Assembly (NCBI RefSeq): GCF_027887165.1
Contig: NC_077227.1
Span: forward strand, 80,493,430 to 80,557,429
Direction of reading: 5' to 3'
DNA length: 64,000 nt
Source: Monodelphis domestica
Taxonomy: Eukaryota; Chordata; Mammalia; Didelphimorphia; Didelphidae
This document shows positions 53,621 to 64,000 of this stretch, piece after piece. The position numbers and the translations under genes were made by a program. Below the pieces are notes generated by a model. It searched no databases. It saw nothing but the letters and a program-made list of their open reading frames with translations, and was not told the DNA's origin. Every line of letters begins with the position of its first letter. Position 1 is the first letter of the stretch.

Positions 53621-54415
53621 TGGGTTACTTTTCTGGCCTTCAGATATAGGATGAAGAGTTAGGACTAGATGATCTCTGAGATCTCTGTTAGCTTGAATCC
53701 TCTATGACCAGGACTGACGCTACCTTCTTCTGTTTCTAGAATTCTTTGCTTTACACTGTGATGTCTCATTGTTATAAAGTAGTATGATTTATCAGTCAAA
53801 TTGACCTTTCTCCTGAAGAGAGTGAATGAGTGAAGTCTGATTAGATTGACTCACTGTAACCACCAAAAGAAAGTAAAGAGAGCAGTAACTGGAAATTGAG
53901 GACTAGGGAAGGAGAAGACACGGACATCCAAATAAGGTGTTAATAGGATGTCTTTTATTAGAGGTTGAAAATAAGAACTTTAAATACATTCTTATGTGAT
54001 TTTCCTTATGATAAAGTTGGTGGGCTTAGGTTAGGATGAACTTGGGGGAATTAAGGGAGGGATTAAGGATACACTGAAGCATGGGTTCATTTGGACTTGG
54101 ATTCACAGAAAGTCTGGATGAGTTGGGAGTCACTGTCAAAATTCAAATTAGCTCTAGACTAGAGAAGTTTGAAATTGGTGCCAAGAATTTGACTCAGTGA
54201 GGGCTATATGGCCATCTTTTGGTTCAACAGCTAAGGGCTGAAATAAAGATGCTATAGTTTGACAAAATAGCTCAATGTAATTTTCAAATTAAGTCACTTT
54301 TCTCTCTGTCTATGCCTTTTAAGCTTTGTCGTACCCAGTTTCTTAATAGAAAGCTTTCACTCATCTTGGTGAAGGGAGAGTTTTTTTTTCCTTCAGAATT
54401 TTCTATGGCTCCCTA
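53621..54415. other. Unassigned sequence
   Basis: 53,640-53,710 is a MIR-like tail ('agttaggactagatgatctc'). The rest was not recognised. Confidence 0.35.
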
Positions 54416-54419
54416 GTGC

Positions 54420-54690
54420 CTTAAAATTTTTTTAACCAATTACATGTAATAACAAATTTCTATACAAGTTTTCCTAAGTTATATGATGGAACTTATTACC
54501 CTCCCTTTCTTCTCATCCCCTTCCCAGTGCTGCCAGGTGATTTGACCTGAGTTACGCGTGTATTATCATGCAAACATATTTCCATATTGTTCATTTTTAT
54601 AAGTAATTTATAAAATGAAAAGCCCAAAATATAAACTCATGTAAACAATTGAAAAATCATATGCTTTCATCTGCATTCTGACCAGCAGAG
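54420..54690 (-). repeat. L1 LINE 3' UTR
   Basis: 'ttaaccaattacatgtaata', 'tctcatccccttcccagtgc', 'atgcaaacatatttccatat', 'atatgctttcatctgcattc' match the inverted marsupial L1 3' end. Confidence 0.65.
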
Positions 54691-54734
54691 AGCTTTCTTT
54701 CCAAAGATGGAGTCACAGAGATAGTGATATTAAG

Positions 54735-55000
54735 TAGTAGGAGCTCTAGATTTGGGTTAGAAGATCCTGAAGTTCAAATCCTAGCTGTCATTACTGAGTT
54801 GGATAGCCTTTGCCTCTCTGCAGCTCAGTTTTCCCCAGTGTAAAATTAGGGATTTAAATGATAGGTAAGAGGTCATCTAGTCCAACCCTGTCATTTTGCT
54901 GATTAAGAAACCAAACCCTAGAGAGGTTGTGTGGGTAATAAGTAGATACAAATCTGGGTCTTTGCTCTGCTGTATCATACTATCTTCCTTATGAGTTTAG
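54735..55000. repeat. MIR SINE (+) followed by MIR core (-)
   Basis: 54,735-54,865 is sense ('gtaggagctctagatttggg', 'ctgcagctcagttttcccca'). 54,868-55,000 is antisense ('aagaggtcatctagtccaac', 'accctagagaggttgtgtgg'). Confidence 0.6.
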
Positions 55001-55555
55001 ACCTAGTACTAAGATGTCCTCTAACCTGAGGCTTAAAGCAGCTTGATTTGATCTACTTTTCTTCTGGTGAGTGCTTCAGGTAACCTAGAGAGTAATTTCT
55101 CCCCATGGATTGTGGGAGGCTTAATGATTATAAAGGATAATTGAAGAGCCTCAACTCACACTTAATCACCTACTTACCTTTTAAAAATTAAATGTTTTGT
55201 TAAAATCCACACGGAACACCAAAACAACCTGCTAAACTGACTTAGTATTTATTTGCTTAAAAAAGTAAATTTCACATATGAAATAGCCTAAGGATCTTTT
55301 GGCCCCTTCCTCTAAGTGCCCATTAGGGATCTTTCTTTGTCCATTAATTTGCCTTCCTGTTTCCTCTTCCATGGTTGGATTTTGTGTGTACTGCCTTCTC
55401 TTTCTGCTTTGGCCTTTTTTGCCTTTCATGATTTCACAGATCTTGCCAGATCCCCTAATTACCTTTCCTATGCCAGTGATAACCCTCTGATGCCTATGTA
55501 AACTTTGGAAACACTCTGGCATCCACTAAACCTGCCTCCCTCTCCCTGGACCTGT
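55001..55555. other. Unassigned sequence
   Basis: Overlapping open frames on both strands at 55,232-55,522 have no recognised domain. No repeat call. Confidence 0.35.
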
Positions 55556-55559
55556 GTCT

Positions 55560-55800
55560 TTTCTCCTTCATCTAATTAACATGTGCAATAATAGTGCTCA
55601 TGTTGATATCACATTTAAAGGTTTACAAGGCTCTTTCTCCGTAGTGTGAGGGAGGTGGTGTGGTTATCATTGGCCTTCTTTTACAGCGCAGGAAACTAAG
55701 GGTCAGAAAGATAATAGACTTGGCCAAGGTCCCACCACTGCGAAGTGGCTCAGCCATGATTTAACCCCAGACCTCCTGAGTCCAAGTCCAGCTCTCTTTT
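55560..55800 (-). repeat. MIR SINE
   Basis: 'agtgctcatgttgatatcac', 'ttttacagcgcaggaaacta', 'gacttggccaaggtcccacc', 'ccagacctcctgagtccaag'. Confidence 0.7.
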
Positions 55801-56457
55801 CATTTGCCATATACTAGCCTGTCAATCTTTTGTTCTCCCTTCTGTGGGCTTCCTTTCTCCTCGGTTCCCCCCATCTACCTCCCCCAATTATCCAGCGATT
55901 ATATAAAATTAAAGTATGTTTTGAAGAATTTGTCATATTTACTGAGTGATCCTTTAAGTTTCTGTTCTAAACTTATCAAATTGCTCCCCCCCCTTTTCTT
56001 TGTAATCTTTCCTTTCCTGCTCTGTCTCCCCTGTGGGTCTCACTAGGAAAAAAAGGAGTCCCATTTTGCTCATGGTTCATAAGGGATGCCCTGCCCTAGG
56101 AGAAGTGCCTTTTCAAAAAATCACTTCCTCCCAGTGGTACCATATCACTCAGGTAAATCTAGTGAGATGTTTTGGTGACTAGGAGGGGGCTGAGGGTGGG
56201 AGTAAGGGAGTAGGTTCTCCAGTCCATCATAGGTCCATTTGCTTTGTTTTCTTCCCCAGCCTGAACAGATCTCCTCAGTTATAATGGCTAATCCTTTATT
56301 TTAAGAAAGGAGCTAGAAACTAGGGTTGCCAGCTTCCACCTAACCCAAGATGGAAGCTGGGCATGAGTTAATGTGAGGATTTTGATGTGGGAACTCAATT
56401 ACTGTGATTACCATGAGGAAGACTCACAAGGACTGTCATCCAGGGCATTCTGACAAG
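55801..56457. other. Unassigned sequence
   Basis: C/T-rich left half; no gene or repeat recognised. Confidence 0.35.
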
Positions 56458-56668
56458 GCCACAATATTACTAACAAGAAACAATTAGTCCTATGGAGCAT
56501 TGTAGTTTGCAAGCAGGGAGCAGATAGCTATTTATTCTCTAGAATGGGCTGGTATCTGCTTGTTGCATGGAAGTGGGTTCTTATATAGAGCCCTTGTTAG
56601 CCAGGATTTTATTTGTTTGGAGACAGACCTAAGCAGATAACACCCTCAGTGACAGCTTCTCAAAATGA
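56458..56668 (+). repeat. Unclassified repeat, copy 2
   Basis: See 52,910-53,136. This copy carries 'tagtttgcaagcagggagca', 'tgcatggaagtgggttctta', 'tatagagcccttgttagcca' and 'ggattttatttgtttggaga'. Confidence 0.65.
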
Positions 56669-56689
56669 GAAAATAAAGGATGACTCTCT

Positions 56690-56925
56690 TCCCTGCTCTG
56701 GCCAGAAGGGATCTTTGCCTCCTCCTCTGTGTTCTCCCTGCTCTTTGTTCATAAATTCTCATCTCTACTAATCACACTCTACTTTGTCTTCTTCTCATCC
56801 CCCTACCATTTAATAGACTGCAAGCTCCCTGTGGGCAGGATCCGTCCGTCCAAGCCAGTCTTCCCCACCATGTTGCTGACTGTAGTCACAGAAGACACTG
56901 AATAAAAAATGTCACATGATGAATG
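56690..56925 (+). repeat. L2 LINE 3' end
   Basis: 'ctctgtgttctccctgctct', 'tttaatagactgcaagctcc', 'ctgtgggcaggatccgtccg', 'agacactgaataaaaaatgt'. Diverged. Confidence 0.5.
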
Positions 56926-57054
56926 TTAAGATACTAGGCCAGCAGTTAGCACTCAGATATGATTTGATAAATCTATTTATGGAATCCTAGAAATTTGAAC
57001 CTAAGTCTATTTTAGAAAAAAAGATCACAAGTTCTACCAGGACAGAGTCACCAT

Positions 57055-57455
57055 TTAAAAAACATTTGCTAAATGCTCACCTTAGGCCAGCCATTGGGCT
57101 AGGTGCAAAGGGTACAAAGACAAAAAAGGAAACAATTTTTACCTTCAAGGAACTTACATTTTCTGGGTAAGGAGATGGATTCAACACGTACACAGATTTT
57201 AAAAAAATACAAAGAAAATAGTAGTAATGATGGTACAGTGGGACATCGTGCTAGACCAGAGTCCTGAAGGCTGGTCTCAGACATTCCCTAAAGGTATGAC
57301 CCTTGGCAAGTCACTTATTTGGTCTGCCTTAGTTTCCTCATCTTGTAAAATGAGGATAACAATAACAACCACTTCCTGAGTTTGTTGTGAGGATGCAATC
57401 AGATATTTGTACAGTGCTTTGTAAACCTTATAAAGGGCTATATAAAGTTATTGTT
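57055..57455. repeat. L2 tail (-) followed by THER1/MIR SINE (+)
   Basis: 57,055-57,235 inverted L2 ('acatttgctaaatgctcacc', 'aaggaacttacattttctgg'). 57,236-57,455 sense SINE ('cagtgggacatcgtgctaga', 'tcatcttgtaaaatgaggat', 'gtaaaccttataaagggcta'). Confidence 0.7.
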
Positions 57456-57579
57456 ATTTTTCTGACTTTAATGTTTGCAAAATATTTTACATATATTATC
57501 ATCTCATTGGATGATCTCCTGACCCATCTGGTGGATGATATCCTGATGAAATCCTGACTGACTGAGTTTGTAGTTTTTT

Positions 57580-57766
57580 GTTTTTTTAATTCCTCCATTC
57601 CACCTTAGAGTTAATATTAGTTTCAAGGCAAAAGTGCTAAGCAATGGCATTAAGTGACTTGCCCAGTGTCATACAGCTAGGAAGTGTCTGAGGCCAGATT
57701 TGAACCTAGGACCTCCCATTTCTAGGCCTGGTGAGATTTCTATCCACTGAACCACCTAGCTCCCCT
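57580..57766 (-). mobile_element. Marsupial tRNA-SINE (MAR1/SINE1 type)
   Basis: 'tttttttaattcctccattc', 'agttaatattagtttcaagg', 'cttgcccagtgtcatacagc', 'acctcccatttctaggcctg', 'tgaaccacctagctcccctg'. Confidence 0.85.
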
Positions 57767-57784
57767 GACAATATATAGTTTAAT

Positions 57785-58045
57785 AAAGAGAGGTAGTATG
57801 GAGTGGTGGGAAGAGTACTAGAGTGTAAACCAGGAGGGATCTGGGTCCTGGTCAGGGTAAGTGTTAATTTTTTGTCTACTATGGGATGCTTGTTTTGCTA
57901 AGAGTTGTCCTAGGTTTGCAGTCCACTAGCTGAGTTGCTTTGAGAAAGTTAGTTAACATCTCTGAGTTTTAGCCTCTCTTGCTTATAAAGTGAGAGAACT
58001 GGACTAAATGATCTCTAAGGTTCTTTCCAGCTATTTGATTCTATT
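57785..58045 (+). repeat. MIR/THER1 SINE
   Basis: 'gaggtagtatggagtggtgg', 'gatctgggtcctggtcaggg', 'ctctcttgcttataaagtga', 'gagaactggactaaatgatc', 'tctaaggttctttccagcta'. Confidence 0.7.
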
Positions 58046-58480
58046 CTTTCATTGATATAGCTGTGCTCACTTAAAAACAGAAAATAAAAAAAATTGTAGC
58101 TCTGGCAGAAGAACTAAAGCAGGTGTTGGAAACGGAGGGACATCAAAATGAAACCCTTTATTGGTGGCTGGGTGGACCAATGGATACTAGATGGCTGTCT
58201 TATGGAACTTGGAATCTTTTGTGCTTTGCCATAAATTCAGAAAATACCTCTAGTCAGTAGTCATAGCACTAAGGAGACTCCTATCCCCAGATAATGTATG
58301 ATGTACTTGATTGATGGGGCCTCTGTAGTTATGGGTTCAGATCTGATTCATCTGAGCTCGAAATAAATGATTAATGTCAATTTGAACTTGAGTAGGGCTT
58401 TTTATAGTTTTAAAGGGTATCTCTATATTTTACTTCATTTTATCCTCACAGACTCTTGTGTGTGTAATAAGAGAAATCCA
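58046..58480. other. Unassigned sequence
   Basis: Apart from a weak MIR-like stretch at 58,395-58,450 ('tcattttatcctcacagact'), nothing was recognised. Confidence 0.35.
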
Positions 58481-58484
58481 AGAA

Positions 58485-58605
58485 AGAGGCAGCTGTAGCT
58501 CAGTGTTTAAGAGCACTTGGCCTGGAGTGAAGAAAACCTGAGTTCAAATCTAGCCTCCAACGCTTCCCAGCTGTGTGAACTTGGGCAAGTGACTTAACCT
58601 TTATA
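58485..58605 (+). repeat. THER1/MIR SINE 5' part
   Basis: 'gaggcagctgtagctcagtg', 'gagttcaaatctagcctcca', 'gtgtgaacttgggcaagtga'. The next SINE joins it directly at 58,611. Confidence 0.7.
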
Positions 58606-58610
58606 TGCCT

Positions 58611-58847
58611 AGAAAGCAGCTGGATGGCTCAATGATTGGAATGCTGGAGCTGGAGTCAGGAAGTCCTCAGACATTTCCTAGCTGCGTCACCCTTGGTAGG
58701 TTACTTAACCTCTGATTGCTAGATAAAAGGATCCACTGGATTCATTGGAGGAGGAAATGGCAAACCATTTCAGCATTGCCAAGAAAACTCCACAAAAAGC
58801 TGTGCCCCATGGGGTCAGAAAGAGTTTGATAGCTGCTGAACAACAAT
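58611..58847 (+). mobile_element. SINE with RTE/BovB-like tail
   Basis: 'agaaagcagctggatggctc', 'ctggagctggagtcaggaag', 'ggaggaggaaatggcaaacc', 'gccaagaaaactccacaaaa', 'catggggtcagaaagagttt'. Confidence 0.85.
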
Positions 58848-58914
58848 GGTGGAAACTCTAGGGAGCTGATTCCTGGTCTTTTCTATGTACGGAAGAATTT
58901 TTTAACAGTTAAAA

Positions 58915-59440
58915 TTTGCAGTATCATAGACTACTTAAGCTAGAGGGGACTTTAGAGATAATCTGGGCCCATCCTTTCATTTTACAGCTGAAAAAATCAA
59001 GGCCCAGGAAGAAGTGATTTGCCCAAGGTCACATAGAGAGGAAGTTACATAATCTGGCACCCTTCTTTATAGTATATGTCCTCCTTTGTCTCCTGTAAAA
59101 TAGACTGTCTCATGAAGTAATGAGTACTCTGTGGAAATGTTCAACTAGAGGCAGGAGGAGCATCTGTTAGAGATCCTGGAGAAAGATTCTTGTATTGGTC
59201 AAGTCAAGTAGTTAGATAAGACAATATCTAAGGTCCCTTCCAATTCCAAGAGGATTTGATTCTGAGAAAGGCATGTATTAATTAATTAGCTAATTAATTA
59301 ATCATTTTACAGGTGAGGAAACTGAGATATATGTTATATAACTCTCCCAAGGTTTCATGGACTGGAATAACTAATTAGATATAGAATTGGCATGTGACTC
59401 TGGGTTGACTTCCAGGTCAGCACCCTCTTCTCCCAGAATT
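58915..59440 (-). repeat. Two MIR CORE fragments separated by unassigned sequence
   Basis: 58,915-59,060 ('ggggactttagagataatct', 'ttgcccaaggtcacatagag') and 59,285-59,440 ('tttacaggtgaggaaactga', 'ctctcccaaggtttcatgga'), both antisense. A run of attaatta units lies at 59,277-59,303. Confidence 0.6.
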
Positions 59441-60261
59441 TTGCTGGTTAGAGGCTAGGAGAATTTACTTGTGGTGCTCTGGAATTATTGTTGTTGTTTT
59501 TTTAATAGGCAACCGCAGAGTGGAAAAAGAAATTTTGGCAAGTCAGACAGTGTTTATAGAACTGACCACCTACAGAGGGAATAGTAACAACGTGTTCCAG
59601 AGCTAGGGGTTACTGCTACAAAACTTGCTAATTTTAAAATGCCTAGGCAGCAAGCCCTCATGATTCTGTGGCTGTGGTTTCTTGTACCTGATGGCCCAGG
59701 GATCAATCTCTGGGCCAGATGACCCTCTCCATCAGGACCTTTATCCCTTCTCAGTCTTGCTCCATAGTCACCCTTTTCTTGTATATCCTCTTTTCTGGGA
59801 TGTCTTTCTGGGATTCAGAGCTTCCAGTGGGGTCCCGGTCAAGGATGGAGAAGAAGAAGCGTTCTTCCATTCTTCTATCTTAGGCTAGTTGAAGGAGGTG
59901 GGAAGAAACCCAGAAGAGCTACAGTTTGGGCAGCCCATCACTATCACTCACTAATGAGGAGGAAGAAAGGTGTACTGAGCCAGGAAAGGTGAGCTTCAGA
60001 AACTCAGAAAATTTAGCAACTGAAAACTCTTCTAGATGCTCTTTAGCAATCCTGGAGGTCCTCATATTTTGGTGTTTACATCCAGTACATTTGTTAATGG
60101 ATGTCTCTCACCTTTCATGGGAGAGTAATATCTAGACAACTTATATTGGCAGTGGGAGTTTCCTGGTTGTAAGTTCCCTCTATCAATGAAATCACAGGTC
60201 CAGTCCTTCTCTCCTAACTCTCTGATTCTCTGGGACAGGGGAAGAGTACTGTCAGCCAGTC
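59441..60261. other. Unassigned sequence
   Basis: No recognised repeat or gene. Several short + frames (59,682-60,135) have no known domain. Confidence 0.35.
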
Positions 60262-60385
60262 CTGAGGATACACAGAAAGGTAAAAGACAGTCCCTCCTCT
60301 TAAGGAGCTCCCAATCTAATAGGGGGGGAGATCACAAGCAAACAAATTACATACAGAAGAGGCTAATGGGAAATGATTAGAAGAA
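60262..60385 (-). repeat. L2 LINE 3' tail
   Basis: 'ggatacacagaaaggtaaaa', 'gacagtccctcctcttaagg', 'agctcccaatctaatagggg'. Confidence 0.65.
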
Positions 60386-60985
60386 GGAAGATACTTTGGG
60401 AATTCTTACTGATCAGTCTCCAACTAGGTAGAATAGTGAGCATGTCCATGAATTATCCTTCCCTTTAGACTACAGGATGAAAAACTGATGAGTAATGTTA
60501 TCAAAGCCTCAAGCTTTGACTTGAAACCTGAGTGTTGGCTTGAGTTTGGCTTCCTCACTGGGAACTTTGCTGCAAAAGTCACAGGTGAAATCTTGGGCGC
60601 TTTGTTTAGAAATAACTTGTCATCAAACAGAACCTGTTGATCTTACAAGTTAACAAATTACCTTGTTTGGAGTATAAACAGAAGGTCATTTGATTTGCTA
60701 ATTGTCCTTTCCTGGTTAGATTCTAGTATGACATATTATTATTACCATGCCTGTTCCTGTGCCTAGGATACGGTGGGTAGGGAGAGCCCAGAGATGACTT
60801 CCAGGCCTACAGTGTTAGTGAACTCTTCTCCCTAGTTCCTCCTCTGGGCGGGCCAGGGTTGGGCTGTCAGGCTTTCTGTCAGCAGTCCATGCTGTTGATT
60901 CAACCCTGCCTGACTTGAGTTTGGGTTTGTTGATGAGGGTGGGGAGAGGTTGCTACAATAAGTAGGAGTCAGGACTGTAGTATAA
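60386..60985. other. Unassigned sequence
   Basis: No repeat or gene recognised; a single GC-box-like 'tgggcggg' at 60,845. Confidence 0.35.
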
Positions 60986-60989
60986 GACA

Positions 60990-61460
60990 GCACCAAGAGA
61001 AGCAACATGGGATGATGGAAAGGGCAGTGAACTTGGACTCAGAAGTTGTTCTTTAGTTGTTTTCAGTCATGTCTGGTTCTTTGTGACCCCATTTGGGGTT
61101 TTGTTGGCAAAAATACAGTGGCATTTTGCCATTTCCTTCTCTAACTCATTTTATAGATGAGGAAACTGAGGCCAACAGGGCTAAATGACTTACCCAGGAT
61201 CACACAGCTAGGAAGTGTCTGAGGTCAGATTTGATCTCAGGTCTTCCTGACTCAAGCCACAGCACTCTATTTACTGTACCACCTAACCATCTGGATTCAG
61301 AAGACCTGTGTTCGAACACTGCCTCAAATGTCCTCTAGCTGTGTGTGTGTGTGTGTGTGTAGTCACTTTAACCCCTCTGCATTAATTCCCTTCTCTTAAA
61401 ATGAGGGGATTGGGCTTGATGGTCTTAAAGATCCTTTCCTGCTCAAGATCTATGATGGCA
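60990..61460 (+). repeat. MIR/THER1 SINE split by a later SINE
   Basis: Left part 'caacatgggatgatggaaag' and 'agtgaacttggactcag'; right part from 61,292 'tggattcagaagacctgtgt', a (GT)n run at 61,342, 'gattgggcttgatggtctta'. The two halves join cleanly when the inserted SINE is ignored. Confidence 0.75.
61046..61291 (-). mobile_element. SINE with RTE/BovB-like tail, nested in a MIR
   Basis: 'gttttcagtcatgtctggtt', 'tttgtgaccccatttggggt', 'gatgaggaaactgaggccaa', 'ggatcacacagctaggaagt', 'actgtaccacctaaccatc'. Target duplication tggactcagaag (61,034-61,045) and tggattcagaag (61,292-61,303), 11 of 12. Confidence 0.9.
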
Positions 61461-61464
61461 GGGA

Positions 61465-61730
61465 GGGAATAAGCATTCATTAGGCATCTACTATCTGCTG
61501 AATACTGGTAAATGCTTTTACAAATATTATTTCATTTGACCCTCACAACAAGCCTGTAAGGTAGGTACTATTGTTATTCCTATTTTATAGATGAGGAAAC
61601 TGAGGGAAACAGAGGAAAATGACTACTTGCCCAAGGTCACAAGGCTAGGAAGCATCAGAGACCAGATTTGAACTCAGGTCTTCCTGAATCCAGGCCCAGA
61701 GCTCTATCCACCAAACCACAAACACCTGCC
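61465..61730 (-). repeat. MIR SINE, near full length
   Basis: 'taagcattcattaggcatct', 'catttgaccctcacaacaag', 'tttatagatgaggaaactga', 'gcccaaggtcacaaggctag', 'agctctatccaccaaaccac'. Confidence 0.85.
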
Positions 61731-62055
61731 TAAGAACTAAGATCCAAGAGGAGTTTTTGAGGTAGAAGGCATTGCTGGAAACATATTCAAAACAGGGTCC
61801 AAAATGGGCTAGTGAGAGGTAAGGGCTGGACTTGATCTTTCGATAGCTCAGTGTCAGGGTAGACAGAGCTGTCTTTATATTCTGGACTTAGTTGGCCCTT
61901 TCACCCTCACTATTCTCCCCAGCAAAGGCTAAGTTGAAAGGGTTTTAAGAGATTTGGACATTTCTTTATCTGACAAAGAAAAAAATATGATGGTGTGCAG
62001 ACCCTACTTCTGACCCAGCCTTTGTGACCATAGGCAAATCACTTACTGGGGACAA
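61731..62055. other. Unassigned sequence
   Basis: Nothing recognised. Confidence 0.35.
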
Positions 62056-62255
62056 AGAGCTCACATTTCCTTGTATCTGCTTTGATTTTTGCAATGATCC
62101 TGAAATTAGGTGATAGTATTAACATCCCTATTTTACTGACAAGGAAACTGAGGCAGATTAAGTGATTTACCCAAGGTCACACAGCCAGTATTTGAGTTAG
62201 AACTGGAACTCAAATCAATCAGCTTGGACTCCATCTCCTGTGCCAACTAGCCACT
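62056..62255 (-). repeat. MIR SINE
   Basis: 'gacaaggaaactgaggcaga', 'ttaagtgatttacccaaggt', 'cacacagccagtatttgagt', 'tggactccatctcctgtgcc'. Confidence 0.8.
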
Positions 62256-62984
62256 TTAGATTCATAATCCTATGAAATTGAGTTCTGGACTTGCCTAAGG
62301 TAACTACAGCCCACTCGGACCTGGGACTTGGGTCCTCTGACTCTAAGACAGTATACAAAATAGGTATAAAAAAGGGACAGTAGTGGCAGCAGCGCTGAAG
62401 GATGTACAAAGAGCAAGGTGGCTCACTCCTGCTGACAGATCCTTGGGTCCCTGGAAGAAAGCAAGCCAGGGCTTGGCGAACAAGAGGTGGGAGAGCTCTG
62501 AAATCATGGCATGAAAAAAATCGTAGCTTGAAATCTGAAAACTCCTCTGAGTTTGCATGGGGCCATTTGAGACTTGAGGATGATTTTATGCTTTTTTCCC
62601 TCTGATATTCTTGGAGCTTGGATGGTAATCTGCTGGGTAAATTAATGAGCTAAAATTGGCAGGTGTGAGGGGGTGAGGCTTCTCAGGAACTTGGAAATAC
62701 TAGTCATGCCTGAGCATTGATAGAAGATACTGCTTGCCTCTAAGACAGCTGTCCTTGGGAGCAGTGGGGGTGGGGCAGGGTGCGGTGGAGGGAAGAGGTT
62801 CTGGGACCAGCATGCTTTTCATTTTCAGCTCTTTGGTTCTTGTCTTTTGTCCTTAAACCCATGGGCTATTTAAACACCTATATTGAAAAGACAGTTTGGG
62901 ATAAATTCCCAAGCTGTAGAAGAGAGATGTTTTGCTTTGGTTTTTATAGTTTTATCCCCAGCACCTAGTGCAGTACCATGTAGA
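62256..62984. other. Unassigned sequence
   Basis: No gene or repeat recognised, apart from an L2-like phrase 'tatccccagcacctagtgca' at 62,952. Confidence 0.35.
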
Positions 62985-63112
62985 AAAAAGACTAGGCTTT
63001 GTGTGACCCTGGGTAAGTCACTTCATCCCATTGCCTAGCTCTTGGAACATCTGTTCCACAGTATTGCTTCTAAGACAGAAGGTAAGAGTTTAAAAAAAAG
63101 AAAAGAAAAAAA
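62985..63112 (+). mobile_element. Marsupial tRNA-SINE, 5'-truncated
   Basis: 'gtgtgaccctgggtaagtca', 'cattgcctagctcttggaac', 'tctaagacagaaggtaagag' and a GA-interrupted A tail. Confidence 0.8.
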
Positions 63113-63169
63113 AAGAAAAAGGCTAGACTTAAGCAGGGGTGGCAGAACTGAATCGAATGACTACAATTT

Positions 63170-63300
63170 GTTCCCTTAGAAAGTGGACTTGGAGTCTAGA
63201 GGTCTGCCTTCTAGTCCCAGGTTCTTTCATGGTAGAATGAGAGGATTGACTTCTAAAATTCTCCTCCAGCTGTGAGATTCTCTGATTGTATAATTAGTGT
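63170..63300 (+). repeat. MIR SINE fragment
   Basis: 'aaagtggacttggagtctag', 'ttctagtcccaggttctttc', 'gagaggattgacttctaaaa'. Confidence 0.5.
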
Positions 63301-63739
63301 CCTAGAATTCCACAACTGGAGATGAGTGTCTAGGGACACTAATGGGTGCTCCTAGTGGGAGGGTTGGGAGTATGTGTGGGTTTTTCAACCAGTTTCTTTG
63401 CTTGTTTCTCTTGTCACAATATTCATAGCAAAGGGAAATGGGAAAAGACTTCAAATCACTAATTTTGGTGTCTCCAATATAGTTATCAATTAGATAAGCT
63501 TTGGGAACTAAGAAAGGTTCCTTCTGGCTCTAAGTCTAGGAGCCTAGGATGGGATAAACCCTTGGAAACCAGGCCCATTGTTTTCTTCAAAGAAGGGAAA
63601 AGAAAAGATTTCTTCTTCCCTGTCCAACTCTTCTGACAGCTGAATTGATTGACAATTTCAGGCCTGGGTACCCACCTCTTCCCTCTGGAACTCTCAATCA
63701 TAGTTTGGTAAGGATTTGAAAGGCTAATCCACTGCTTTT
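63301..63739. other. Unassigned sequence
   Basis: Nothing recognised. Confidence 0.35.
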
Positions 63740-63912
63740 GATTTCTGAAGATCTCCGAATCTTAGAATGAGAAAGTATCTTTGTGGCCTTCTAGATGAGT
63801 CACAGAAGAAAAACTGAGGTCTAAACAGGATCAACAACTAGTCCCAAAATGGCCAGGAGAAGAATCTAATTTTGAGCCCAGGTCCCTTGCACTTATTCTT
63901 TTCAAGCCCATT
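63740..63912 (-). repeat. MIR SINE fragment
   Basis: 'cttagaatgagaaagtatct', 'agaaaaactgaggtctaaac', 'ttgagcccaggtcccttgca'. Confidence 0.5.
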
Positions 63913-63929
63913 CTCAGAATCCTTATGTT

Positions 63930-64000
63930 TTTTCTAGGCTTAGCTGAGGTGCTACCACCTTCTTGAAACCTTTCTTGATGCCCAGTGATGTCAGTGTTCT
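63930..64000 (+). repeat. L2 LINE 3' coding end, cut by the window edge
   Basis: 'gctgaggtgctaccaccttc' followed by 'tgaaacctttcttgatgccc' matches the L2 segment 'caccttct..gaagccttcctga'. Confidence 0.55.

Overview
The window is marsupial nuclear DNA. It is AT-rich and CpG-poor, and almost all of it is interspersed repeat. The diagnostic elements are a tRNA-derived SINE of the MAR1/SINE1_MD type, a SINE with an RTE/BovB-like tail, THER1/MIR CORE-SINEs, long readable copies of L2 and L3/CR1 LINEs, an RTE LINE piece, marsupial-type L1, two hAT MITE families and a few old LTRs. I cannot say which marsupial it is. Family names come from pattern recognition and no library search was run.

No multi-exon protein-coding gene can be read here. 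The only gene signal is a CpG island at about 49.7-50.7 kb. It has inverted CCAAT boxes, a GC-box and a good splice donor at 50,226, so it looks like the promoter and first exon of a gene running on the + strand. If so, 50.2-64 kb is the start of its first intron and 0-49.7 kb is upstream intergenic DNA. I could not name the gene.

0-8 kb: a decayed reading frame of an unidentified host protein (80-870), an L2 3' end, a hAT MITE split by a SINE, MIR/THER1 copies, and a second unidentified reading frame (5,483-5,818). 8.5-15.5 kb: L3/CR1 fragments around a short element with two LTR-like copies, then L1 pieces that include an inverted segment inside ORF1. 15.5-28.9 kb: MIR/THER1, two hAT MITEs, several L2 copies in both orientations, an RTE reverse-transcriptase fragment, a solo LTR with a 4-bp target duplication, and SINEs. 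28.9-37.6 kb: a second LTR, a third copy of the first MITE family, convergent L3/CR1 pieces, and a minus-strand L1 lacking most of ORF2. 37.8-46.1 kb: one ancient minus-strand L3/CR1 copy split by an L2 in each orientation, two SINEs at one target, and a long plus-strand L3/CR1 copy. 46-49.7 kb: a hAT MITE and MIR-type SINEs. 50.7-64 kb: MIR/THER1 SINEs, a compound TG/GA microsatellite, a pair of unclassified related repeats 3.5 kb apart, and L2 tails.

No new gene system was found. The points most worth checking are the unassigned promoter, the two unidentified decayed reading frames, the unclassified repeat pair, and the nested insertions, which give relative ages.
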